A DNA stretch of 9,538 nt from REEB481 sp039796915. GTDB lineage: Bacteria > Bacteroidota > Bacteroidia > NS11-12g > UBA955. The notes under the pieces are model-generated. The model was given only the letters and a program-made list of their open reading frames with translations, was not told the origin of the DNA and ran no database searches. This document shows positions 1 through 6,230 of the stretch, one piece after another. The translations under genes and the position numbers were made by a program. The stretch's first letter is position 1. Each line of letters starts with the position of its first letter. The stretch is from assembly GCA_039796915.1 (NCBI GenBank), contig JBDKIU010000038.1:1-9538 (forward strand). Direction: 5' to 3'.

Positions 1-1046
1 CCCAGATGTTTGATCGCGCCATCCCGCTGCTTACCGACATTCTATCCCAAAATCCGGCGAATGCCAAAGCTGAAGTGTTGCTGCTGAGCATCCGCCTGAA
101 GCGTGGTGAAACAAGCAATACCTATGAGGCCATCGTGCGTCTGGCCGGCAGCACCGACTTGGAATTCGGCGGAAAAAAGCAGCTTCTGGATCAGTGGCGC
201 CGAAACGTCACCCCAACAGCCGACAGTATGTCCCGGGTGCTCAGTGCGCTGCAGCAAGCCCATCCAGATGATGTGCGTGTGCTGGAATATTGCGGCGACC
301 TGGCTTCTGAATTGCGCATGGACAGCCTCGCGGCGGCCTGTTATCTGCGGATGATACAGAACGTTTCCATTTTTCAGGAAGCTGCCGGATTCCGCGCTTT
401 TGAAAAAACAATCCGGGCTTTGCAGTGGACGGCAGACTGGAAGAACTTGTCTGAAACTGCCGGTGACATGGTTTCTTTATATCCCGTGAGTGCCGTGGCT
501 CATTACTGGCTGGCGTATGCCGCCTTTCAGCAGCAAAAGCTGGATGAGGCCTTTGAATCTGCAAGCTATGGCGCCGGCATCGCCTTTGAACTTCACGACC
601 GTTTGTTGCTAAGCGCGCTGCTGCAACGCATTCTTTGCGCTCAGGGGAAATTGGATGAAGCCCTTAGCCTGGCAAACAATAACCTGTTGCAATGGCCTAA
701 AGAACCCCGGGCACAGGCGCAGCTTGCCTATATGCTTGCTTTGAAAGGCAACACGGCTGAAGCAGAGAAAAGGGCGCTGGAAGCCGCAGCAAATCCCGGT
801 GCGGATGTGGAAGCTGTTCAGCTGATGCTGGGCTGGGTTCTGTTTTACGGAGATAAACCTGCTGACGCAATCAGGGTCTGGCGGGCGCTCCACAGTCCGG
901 AAGCCAAAGAGCCACAATTGTTGGAAGCCTTAGGAGATGCCTACGCAAAAACGAACAACAGAACACAGGCACATATTTATTGGCAACAGGCACTAAAAGC
1001 CGGGGGCGATGCCGTTAAACTCAACAAGAAACTTTATGAACCATAA
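1..1046 (+). CDS. TPR-repeat protein, 5'-partial
   Basis: Tetratricopeptide repeat protein, probably a scaffold for protein-protein contacts; no enzymatic motif is seen. The first ATG is at position 6, but the frame is open to the window edge and the protein there starts in the middle of a TPR helix (FDRAIPLLTDILSQNP), so the true start most likely lies upstream. Counting from that ATG, 346 residues are visible. TPR-like helix pairs are recognisable near residues 1-34, 87-119, 161-194, 199-232, 234-267 and 304-337; typical signs are KLDEAL, Gly-Asp-Ala-Tyr and Ala-x-x-Tyr-Trp-x-x-Ala-Leu. The C-terminal unit ending in LNKKLYEP resembles TPR proteins I know upstream of DUF4292 genes in Bacteroidota. 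Its stop overlaps the next start by 11 nt, which suggests translational coupling. Any signal peptide would lie outside the window. The TPR call is sure; the cellular role is not known. Confidence 0.85.
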   Translation, partial: QMFDRAIPLLTDILSQNPANAKAEVLLLSIRLKRGETSNTYEAIVRLAGSTDLEFGGKKQLLDQWRRNVTPTADSMSRVLSALQQAHPDDVRVLEYCGDLASELRMDSLAAACYLRMIQNVSIFQEAAGFRAFEKTIRALQWTADWKNLSETAGDMVSLYPVSAVAHYWLAYAAFQQQKLDEAFESASYGAGIAFELHDRLLLSALLQRILCAQGKLDEALSLANNNLLQWPKEPRAQAQLAYMLALKGNTAEAEKRALEAAANPGADVEAVQLMLGWVLFYGDKPADAIRVWRALHSPEAKEPQLLEALGDAYAKTNNRTQAHIYWQQALKAGGDAVKLNKKLYEP

Positions 1047-1845
1047 GATTACAGGATTGATGCTTGTGTTTGCGCTGACAGGAACGTCCTGCAAGGTGTT
1101 TAAATCAGGGTCGAAAAAGGCAGAATCCCGCCAGGAAACTGCACCTGCGGTCACCACACCGCCCGCGGAACGCATGGAAAAGAAAGCGGCCGATTTGGCT
1201 GCCAGCAGTTGGAGCGCGTTTTCAGGAAAGGGAGAACTGAACCTGGACATGAACGGAAACGACCTCAGCCTCAATGCCACGTTTCGGATGAAGCGAGATT
1301 CTGTACTTTGGCTCAGCATCAGTCCCGGAATGGGTATTACCGCCGCGCGTGCCCTGATTACCCGCGACTCGGTGAAGGTGGTAAATTACCTTCAGAAATA
1401 CTATGCCGTTTACAGCATCGCCTACCTGCAGGAATTGCTGGGCGCCCCGGTTTCGCTGAGTGAACTGCAAAAACTGATGCTTGGATTGCCGCTTTTTGAT
1501 ACCGCAACATACCGTTACGACAGTCTGAATTTCCTTTGGGAGGCGAAACTCAGCACCTGGACCAACCGCCTGTTTTTTGAGCAGGGAACTTTGGTTTCCT
1601 CGGCAATGGCAGATCAGAACAATTCCCGATCCATCACCGCGAATTACCAGGGACAAATTCCCAGCAGGGAACGCGCCGACCTGTACATGCCTAAAACAAT
1701 CCGCGTGAAGGTTCTGGCCAACAACACTAAAGGCTCGGATTCGTCGGTTCAGGAATCTGCCGCTGCCCTGGTGATTGAAGAATTATCGTCAGCATCCAAC
1801 CTGCAATTCCCATTAAACATCCCCGCCAACTATGAACGTCGCTAA
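1036..1845 (+). CDS. DUF4292-type outer-membrane lipoprotein
   Basis: Predicted lipoprotein of 269 residues. The ATG at 1036 is chosen because it gives a proper lipoprotein signal: Lys-containing start, hydrophobic core (GLMLVFAL) and lipobox LTGTSC with the lipidated Cys at residue 19. An in-frame ATG at 1009 would put ten extra polar residues before it. The mature part begins with a Lys/Ser/Ala-rich linker, then a beta-rich domain with alternating hydrophobic strands (GKGELNLDMNGNDLSL, FRMKRDSVLWLSISP) and a helix-rich insert (YLQELLGAPVSLSELQKLMLG). This matches my memory of the DUF4292 family, found almost only in Bacteroidota, whose strand-rich architecture recalls LolA/LolB/LppX lipid-binding folds; the fold comparison is inference. 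It lies between a TPR gene and an EnvC-like gene and overlaps both, so a periplasmic or outer-membrane envelope role is likely. No catalytic residues are evident. Confidence 0.8.
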   Translation: MNHKITGLMLVFALTGTSCKVFKSGSKKAESRQETAPAVTTPPAERMEKKAADLAASSWSAFSGKGELNLDMNGNDLSLNATFRMKRDSVLWLSISPGMGITAARALITRDSVKVVNYLQKYYAVYSIAYLQELLGAPVSLSELQKLMLGLPLFDTATYRYDSLNFLWEAKLSTWTNRLFFEQGTLVSSAMADQNNSRSITANYQGQIPSRERADLYMPKTIRVKVLANNTKGSDSSVQESAAALVIEELSSASNLQFPLNIPANYERR

Positions 1846-3100
1846 GATTCTGTTGTTCCTGTTGCCCTTGTTGCTGCTGCATCCGGCAAAAGCACAGTCG
1901 CGCAAAGAGCTGGAAGAAAAAAAACGCAAGGCTCAGGAAGAAATTGCCCTCACCCGGAAGGTGCTGGAAGAAACCCAGAAAAAAAAGAAACAAACGCTGA
2001 ACAACCTGGTGCTGTTGGGCAAGCTCATCCGCAATCAGAATGACCTGATTGAAACCATCCGCGAAGAAATAAGCAGCGTGGACGAGGAGATTGCCATGAA
2101 AAGCAACCTGATCGAGGAACTGGAATATGCCCTGGATCAGGAAAAGAGCCGCCTGGCCAGGGTGATGATTCAATCCTATAAAAGCCGAAGCAAGTTCAGC
2201 AGGCTGGCATTTATCTTCTCTTCAGAAAGCTTCAATCAGGCGGTTAGCCGCATCAAATACATCCGCAAGCTGGCTTCTTTTCAAAAGAAACTCATCAGCG
2301 ACATCCGCGATCGAAAGCTCGAAGTGAATGCACGGTTGCTGGAACTGGAAGGGGTGAAGACGAAGAAGAGCAGCCTGTTGGGTGCCGAAGAAATAGAGCG
2401 CAGGCAGTTGGAGCGCGACCGACAAAGCAAGGATGAACTGGCCAAAAGCCTGGGCGGGAAGGAGCGCGACTTACGCAAAAAGCTCAATGCACAACAGCAG
2501 GCCCTGAAACGACTGGATCAGGCCATCCGCAACCTGATTGCGAAAGAAATGGAGGCCCAGCGCAAGTCTGCCGCGGCACCCGCAAGAAGTACAGCGCCTA
2601 AAACCACCGGAAGCAGTTCGGGCACTACCTCGAAAACAAGTTCTGCGGCGCCTGCCACATCGCTCACCCCGGAGGCGCGTGCGCTATCGTCGGCATTTGC
2701 AACCAACAAGGGCAAGCTGCCCTGGCCATTGGAGCGCGGCGTAATTACCCAGGGCTTTGGCACCTACCAGCATCCGGAACTCAGGGATGTTACCCTGGTA
2801 AGCAATGGCATCGACATCAGTTCCGTTTCGGGAGCCCAGGCAAGGGCGGTATTTAAGGGCGTAGTCAGCGCCGTGCTCAGCATTCCCGGTCAGGAACAGG
2901 CCGTGCTGGTAAATCATGGCGAATATTTCACCGTATATGCCAACCTCGGCAAGGTGCTGGTGAAAAAAGGCGACCAGATTGACACCCGACAACCCGTGGG
3001 CATTGTGTTTACCGACGACGACGGCAAAACAGAACTGCAATTCCAGGTTTGGCAGGGGCAGAAGGTGCAGAATCCAGCCTTCTGGCTGTTGGCCCGCTGA
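1832..3100 (+). CDS. EnvC-like murein hydrolase activator (coiled coil + degenerate LytM/M23)
   Basis: Periplasmic protein of 422 residues that by family should activate peptidoglycan amidases for daughter-cell separation rather than cut murein itself. Residues 1-22 form a Sec signal peptide ending HPAKAQ. Residues 23-245 are Lys/Glu/Arg-rich heptad-like coiled coil in two blocks, 246-280 are a Ser/Thr/Ala/Pro linker, and 296-422 are an M23/LytM domain starting LPWPLERGVITQGFG. The zinc site is lost: the usual His before GID is Asn325, the YAHL His is Asn371, and the LHFE His is Gln403; only Asp328 remains. That pattern is typical of EnvC/NlpD-type activators. The ATG at 1832 overlaps the DUF4292 stop by 14 nt and directly gives the signal peptide. 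In E. coli, EnvC is controlled by FtsEX; no ftsE or ftsX is in this window. Some databases label such proteins 'peptidase M23', which the sequence does not support. Confidence 0.88.
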   Translation: MNVAKILLFLLPLLLLHPAKAQSRKELEEKKRKAQEEIALTRKVLEETQKKKKQTLNNLVLLGKLIRNQNDLIETIREEISSVDEEIAMKSNLIEELEYALDQEKSRLARVMIQSYKSRSKFSRLAFIFSSESFNQAVSRIKYIRKLASFQKKLISDIRDRKLEVNARLLELEGVKTKKSSLLGAEEIERRQLERDRQSKDELAKSLGGKERDLRKKLNAQQQALKRLDQAIRNLIAKEMEAQRKSAAAPARSTAPKTTGSSSGTTSKTSSAAPATSLTPEARALSSAFATNKGKLPWPLERGVITQGFGTYQHPELRDVTLVSNGIDISSVSGAQARAVFKGVVSAVLSIPGQEQAVLVNHGEYFTVYANLGKVLVKKGDQIDTRQPVGIVFTDDDGKTELQFQVWQGQKVQNPAFWLLAR

Positions 3101-3123
3101 TGCACCGGCACCCAGGTGGTGCA
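3101..3123 (+). other. small hairpin directly after envC-like stop
   Basis: Starting at the first base after the stop codon, TGCACC (3101-3106) pairs perfectly with GGTGCA (3118-3123) around an 11-nt loop. No T-run follows at once (only CTTCTTT some bases later), so this is at best a weak terminator, attenuator or 3'-end stabiliser separating the envelope unit from the dehydrogenase gene. It may also be chance. Confidence 0.3.
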
Positions 3124-3139
3124 GCTCACTTCTTTGCGG

Positions 3140-3147
3140 TAAGTTTG
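3140..3147 (+). promoter_or_regulatory. possible Bacteroidota -7 promoter element TAAGTTTG
   Basis: The octamer TAAGTTTG fits the Bacteroidota -7 consensus TAnnTTTG. It ends one base before the ATG at 3149. Transcription starting a few bases downstream would fall on or beside the two tandem ATGs (3149 and 3152), giving a leaderless or nearly leaderless message. No good -33 TTTG is visible around 3117, where the sequence is GGTGGTGCAG, so support rests on one element only. Confidence 0.35.
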
Positions 3148-3148
3148 C

Positions 3149-4003
3149 ATGATGACTCAGATAAAAACCGTGGGTATTGCAGGTGCCGGAGTAATGGGTT
3201 CGGGAATTGCGCTCTGCGCCGCAAAAGCAGGTTATCAGACCATCCTGTTTGATACCGGTTCCGGCGCCCTGGAACGCGGCCTCGCCTACATCCGCACCGA
3301 CCTGGAGAAGTCTGTAGCCAAAGGTAAACTGAGCCAGGCCGACATGCTGGAGACCTTGGCCCGTATCCAAACCTGCAGTGATGCAGCTTCACTTCAGGCA
3401 GATCTGATCATCGAAGCCATTGTAGAACAATTGCCGGTGAAAAAAGCGCTGTTCGAGGTGCTGGCCGGAAACAATGCCGCACATACCATCCTTGCATCCA
3501 ACACATCTTCCATTCCCATCACCCAAATTGCTTCCGCCGTACCCAATCCCGAACGCTTTGTGGGCATCCACTTCTTCAATCCGGCTTCATTGATGAAGTT
3601 GGTGGAAGTAATCGCCGGAGCGCACAGCAGTAAGGAAACGGTAGCCGTTGCCGCGCAATTTGCCGAATCGCTGGGGAAAACCGTGGTGCTCGCGCAGGAT
3701 GCGCCGGGCTTTATCGTAAACCGCGTGGCGCGTCATTATTATGTCGAAGCCCTGAAAATCATGGAAGAACAGGTAGCCGATTTTCAACAAATAGACCGTT
3801 TGATGGAAGCCTCAGGATTCCGGATGGGGCCTTTCAGGCTGATGGATCTGATTGGCGTAGAAACCAATTATTCCGTGACAGAGTCAATGTTCAACCTGTT
3901 TCATCAGGATGAGAAGTTCAGGCCCTCGCGCATTCAGAAGCAAAAGGTGGATGCTGGGTTGCATGGCCGGAAAAGTGGTAAAGGTTTCTACAGTTATGAA
4001 TAG
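3149..4003 (+). CDS. 3-hydroxybutyryl-CoA dehydrogenase (3-hydroxyacyl-CoA dehydrogenase family)
   Basis: Cytosolic NAD(P)-dependent oxidoreductase interconverting (S)-3-hydroxyacyl-CoA (probably hydroxybutyryl-CoA) and 3-ketoacyl-CoA, in short-chain fatty acid oxidation or butyrate-type metabolism. At 284 residues it has the usual length of the stand-alone enzyme. The Rossmann glycine motif GAGVMGSG is at 11-18, with the ribose-binding acidic residue at Asp35. Catalytic positions align with the animal enzyme: Ser120 (SNTSS), His141 (HFFNP), Glu153 (KLVEVI) and Asn191 (APGFIVNR). The C-terminal helical dimerisation domain runs from about 190 and ends with the typical GRKSGKGFYSY. All key residues are intact. 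Two ATGs in tandem (3149 and 3152) leave the start uncertain by one codon. It is separated from the envelope genes upstream and overlaps the next gene by 8 nt. Substrate chain length cannot be read from sequence. Confidence 0.93.
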   Translation: MMTQIKTVGIAGAGVMGSGIALCAAKAGYQTILFDTGSGALERGLAYIRTDLEKSVAKGKLSQADMLETLARIQTCSDAASLQADLIIEAIVEQLPVKKALFEVLAGNNAAHTILASNTSSIPITQIASAVPNPERFVGIHFFNPASLMKLVEVIAGAHSSKETVAVAAQFAESLGKTVVLAQDAPGFIVNRVARHYYVEALKIMEEQVADFQQIDRLMEASGFRMGPFRLMDLIGVETNYSVTESMFNLFHQDEKFRPSRIQKQKVDAGLHGRKSGKGFYSYE

Positions 4004-4448
4004 AATGCTCCTGATTGCCGGCTTGTTCTTCCTGTTGTGGAACAGCGCCTGCGACCGCAATCGTCCGCTGGTGGAACCCATTCCCGGCGGTCCTGTGAAT
4101 ACGTCCATCAACTTATCACTGCCTTCGTACCTGTACCTGCAACAGCCGGGAAGCTGGATGTTCCTGAATGGCGGCAGCCGCGGGGTATTGCTGGTGCATG
4201 ATTTCAATGGCGACTGGAAGGCATTTGAACGCACCTGCGGCTACCAGCCAACCAGCGCGTGTTCCGTCATTCAGGTGGACAGCACCTTATTGCAATTGCG
4301 CTGCGGAACCTATACCACAGGCAACTTCAGCCCTTGCTGCGGCTCCAAATACGGGTTCAATGGAATGCCACTCGGCGGCCCAACACCTCAACCACTTGCC
4401 ACTTACAGGGTGCAGGTGATAGGCTCGATGCTCTACATCAACAATTGA
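3996..4448 (+). CDS. small lipoprotein with degenerate Rieske-like domain
   Basis: Predicted lipoprotein of 150 residues; no named gene. The ATG at 3996 gives a clean lipoprotein signal (MNRMLLIAGLFFLLWNSAC, lipidated Cys19), so the earlier in-frame start at 3909 inside the dehydrogenase gene is rejected. From about residue 60 the pattern follows a Rieske domain: an FERTC box at 77-81, an SPCCGS box at 112-117, then FNGMPLGGPTPQPLATYRV (121-139) and a last strand ending VIGSMLYI. The [2Fe-2S] ligands are missing: box I reads Cys-Gly-Tyr where Cys-x-His is needed, and box II has Ser112 and Cys115 where the ligand Cys and His should be. Cys114 sits where classical Rieske proteins have a disulfide cysteine, and Cys81, Cys89 and Cys103 are also present. 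It may be a cofactor-free, disulfide-stabilised Rieske-fold protein at the envelope. I recall similar unnamed Bacteroidota proteins. The 8-nt overlap suggests coupling to the dehydrogenase gene. Confidence 0.75.
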   Translation: MNRMLLIAGLFFLLWNSACDRNRPLVEPIPGGPVNTSINLSLPSYLYLQQPGSWMFLNGGSRGVLLVHDFNGDWKAFERTCGYQPTSACSVIQVDSTLLQLRCGTYTTGNFSPCCGSKYGFNGMPLGGPTPQPLATYRVQVIGSMLYINN

Positions 4449-4510
4449 TTCGTCGGGCAAAAAATGACTTTTATCAGCCAGACTGCACTTTTTTTCTATA
4501 ATGCATTTTC

Positions 4511-4518
4511 TATATTTG
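4511..4518 (+). promoter_or_regulatory. promoter -7 element TATATTTG of the ompA-like gene
   Basis: TATATTTG matches the Bacteroidota -7 consensus TAnnTTTG exactly and lies 40 bp before the ATG at 4559. The expected -33 position (about 4488-4491) is a T-rich CTTTTTTTC tract without a clear TTTG. The predicted leader of roughly 35 nt is A-rich before the start (TAAAAAATAAAA), as is common for well-expressed Bacteroidota genes that do not depend on Shine-Dalgarno pairing. The rest of the 110-bp gap shows no convincing terminator for the upstream lipoprotein gene. Confidence 0.6.
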
Positions 4519-4558
4519 TCCACCAATCATTAACCTAAGGTGTAAAAAATAAAACCCT

Positions 4559-6133
4559 ATGATAAAAAACTACTTGAAAGGTTTACTTGTATCCGGTGTT
4601 GCTCTACTCAGCGCCGCACAGGGTACTGCCCAAACGGTGTACAAACCCATGGGCATTGAAATCAACGCCGGATGGCGTGAGTACCTCGGAGACCTGGGCT
4701 CATCCCTGTTCTTCGCGCGCAAGCCGATTTACAATGGCATCGGAGCGCAGTTTGGTTACTACATCAGCCCGTCTTTCGATGCGATTGTGCGCACCTCTGC
4801 AGGTGATGTGGGTTTCTATAATACCATTCAGTGGGAAAACGACCCATGGAAATATGCCGGTTTTAAAGCCAGCACTTTTGAATTTGTGGGCGGCGCCCGC
4901 TTCAAGCTCAACAACGGTCGTATCCTGCAGGAAGATGCAAAACTGTCTGCCAACATCATCGGCGGCTGGGGTGTGTTCTACGTGGATTCCCGTATCAACA
5001 ACATCAACAAGCACTACATCGGATTCAGTGGTTTGGTGAATGGTGGTCTGAGCGTAAATTATCAGGTAACCGATGCGGTTTCTCTGCGCGTTTCAAGCAT
5101 CTTCAACTACACACACAACGATATTTGGGACGGTCAGGCGCGCACGCCCAACCACAGCATTGTGCACGGCCGCAGCAAATTGTTTGATGCATACATGTAC
5201 CATTCCTTCGGAATCGCTTACTCCTTCGGCAATGGCGGTACTCCACAGCCAGGCAAGAAGATGAAGGATAACGATGAAGACGGCGTGCCAAACAAATACG
5301 ACAAATGCCCCGATACTGAAGAGAAATACCGCAACAACGTGGATTCTGTGGGTTGTCCTATGGATTCTGACGGTGACGGTCTCCTCGATGCTGATGACGC
5401 TTGCCCAAATCTGCCCGGCCCTGCTGAATACAAAGGCTGCCCTGATTCTGACGGCGATGGTGTAGAAGATAAAATGGACCAGTGCCCCACAGTGATGGGT
5501 TCCGCAGCCTTCAATGGTTGTCCCGACTCTGACGGTGACGGAATTGAAGACCGTAAAGACGATTGCCCTTCCATGGCTGGTGTTGCCGCGTTAAACGGCT
5601 GCCCTGACTCCGATGGCGATGGCGTCGAAGACCGCAAAGACAAATGCCCGCTGAAAGCTGGTCCTGCCAGCTCAGAAGGCTGTCCTGACTCTGACGGTGA
5701 CGGCATCTTCGACAACACCGACCGTTGTCCTGATAAAGCCGGTATCGCCGCCAACAAAGGCTGTCCCGAAATCAAACAGGAAGTACGTCAGCGTATTGCA
5801 CTGGCTGCCAAAGGAATCAACTTTGAAACTGCCAGCGACGTAATCCTCGCAGAATCTTTTGACGACCTGAACAGACTCACAGCCATCCTCAACGAATACA
5901 AAGAGGCAGTTGTTGCCATTGAAGGTCATACCGACAACGTAGGTGATCCTGCAAAGAACAAAGATCTTTCCCAGCGTCGTGCAGATGCCGTGAAGCGTTA
6001 CCTAACCAGCCAGGGTGTTGCCGCTGAGCGCCTCACTGCTGCAGGATTCGGTCAGGAAAAGCCTATTGCCGATAACCGCACCGCTCCCGGTCGCGCCAAA
6101 AACCGCAGGGTTGATTTCGTACTCAGCTACTAA
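4559..6133 (+). CDS. OmpA-family outer membrane protein with TSP3 repeats
   Basis: Outer membrane protein of 524 residues that probably anchors the outer membrane to peptidoglycan. Residues 1-25 are a Sec signal peptide ending SAAQGTAQ. Residues 26-225 have alternating aromatic/polar strands (GAQFGYYISP, SVNYQVTDAVSLRVSS, HSFGIAYSFG) consistent with an 8-stranded barrel. Residues 237-403 hold six thrombospondin type 3 units with Asp-rich DxDxDG calcium loops at 237, 269, 296, 323, 350 and 377, each followed by a Cys pair. Residues 415-524 are an OmpA C-terminal domain with NFETAS, EGHTDN and LSQRRADAVKRYL; Asp459 and Arg474 correspond to the diaminopimelate-contacting Asp/Arg of known OmpA domains, so murein binding should be intact. 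It is monocistronic, with its own promoter element and a strong terminator. OprF-like porins share this layout; pore function is not provable here. Confidence 0.93.
   Translation: MIKNYLKGLLVSGVALLSAAQGTAQTVYKPMGIEINAGWREYLGDLGSSLFFARKPIYNGIGAQFGYYISPSFDAIVRTSAGDVGFYNTIQWENDPWKYAGFKASTFEFVGGARFKLNNGRILQEDAKLSANIIGGWGVFYVDSRINNINKHYIGFSGLVNGGLSVNYQVTDAVSLRVSSIFNYTHNDIWDGQARTPNHSIVHGRSKLFDAYMYHSFGIAYSFGNGGTPQPGKKMKDNDEDGVPNKYDKCPDTEEKYRNNVDSVGCPMDSDGDGLLDADDACPNLPGPAEYKGCPDSDGDGVEDKMDQCPTVMGSAAFNGCPDSDGDGIEDRKDDCPSMAGVAALNGCPDSDGDGVEDRKDKCPLKAGPASSEGCPDSDGDGIFDNTDRCPDKAGIAANKGCPEIKQEVRQRIALAAKGINFETASDVILAESFDDLNRLTAILNEYKEAVVAIEGHTDNVGDPAKNKDLSQRRADAVKRYLTSQGVAAERLTAAGFGQEKPIADNRTAPGRAKNRRVDFVLSY
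5267..5767 (+). repeat. TSP3 repeat array, 81-bp period
   Basis: In-frame tandem repeat inside the OmpA-like gene. Asp-rich loops begin at nt 5267, 5363, 5444, 5525, 5606 and 5687. The last five are exactly 81 bp (27 codons) apart; the first unit is longer (96 bp). The core of each regular unit is CPDSDGDG, followed by a variable acidic stretch, a Cys-Pro, and a Gly/Ala-rich loop to the next Gly-Cys-Pro. Codons differ between units (for example GACTCTGACGGTGACGG versus GACTCCGATGGCGATGG), so the copies are not recent identical duplications. Confidence 0.9.
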
Positions 6134-6168
6134 GCAGAACCCAACCAACCTATATCACCTATAATTGG

Positions 6169-6199
6169 AAAGGCTTCCCTCGGGAAGCCTTTCTTTTTT
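6169..6199 (+). terminator. intrinsic terminator after the ompA-like gene
   Basis: Perfect 11-bp inverted repeat AAAGGCTTCCC (6169-6179) and GGGAAGCCTTT (6182-6192), in practice a stem closed by a short CTCG-type loop, followed by CTTTTTT. It lies 35 nt after the ompA-like stop. It also sits about 38 nt past the stop of the convergent glycosyltransferase gene, but on that strand the stem is followed by CCAATTAT and not a T-run, so termination there should be weaker. Confidence 0.9.
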
Positions 6200-6230
6200 G
6201 TTGCTGTTTTGTGAGAAACTGGCCCGCTAA

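Noticed and set aside
1009..1035. Earlier in-frame ATG for the DUF4292 gene
   Set aside because: It adds ten polar residues before a textbook lipoprotein signal and deepens the overlap with the TPR gene; the ATG at 1036 fits better.
2684..3370. 228-codon - strand open frame across the envC-like and dehydrogenase genes
   Set aside because: It is antisense to two well-supported genes, and its translation has no recognisable domain and crosses the intergenic gap.
3909..3995. Earlier in-frame ATG for the Rieske-like lipoprotein
   Set aside because: It lies inside the dehydrogenase coding region and would bury the signal peptide; the ATG at 3996 gives a standard lipobox.
4497..4502. TATAAT resembling an E. 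coli -10 box upstream of the ompA-like gene
   Set aside because: No TTGACA-like -35 is found at the right distance, and the nearby TATATTTG at 4511 fits the Bacteroidota primary sigma factor much better.
5267..5767. Possible CRISPR-like or satellite repeat
   Set aside because: The repeat is in frame, encodes TSP3 calcium-binding units and has no unique spacers.
5218..5775. 185-codon - strand open frame over the TSP3 repeats
   Set aside because: Its periodic Ser-Pro-Ser-Glu-Ser-Gly-Gln-Pro translation is just the complement of the repeated DSDGDG codons.
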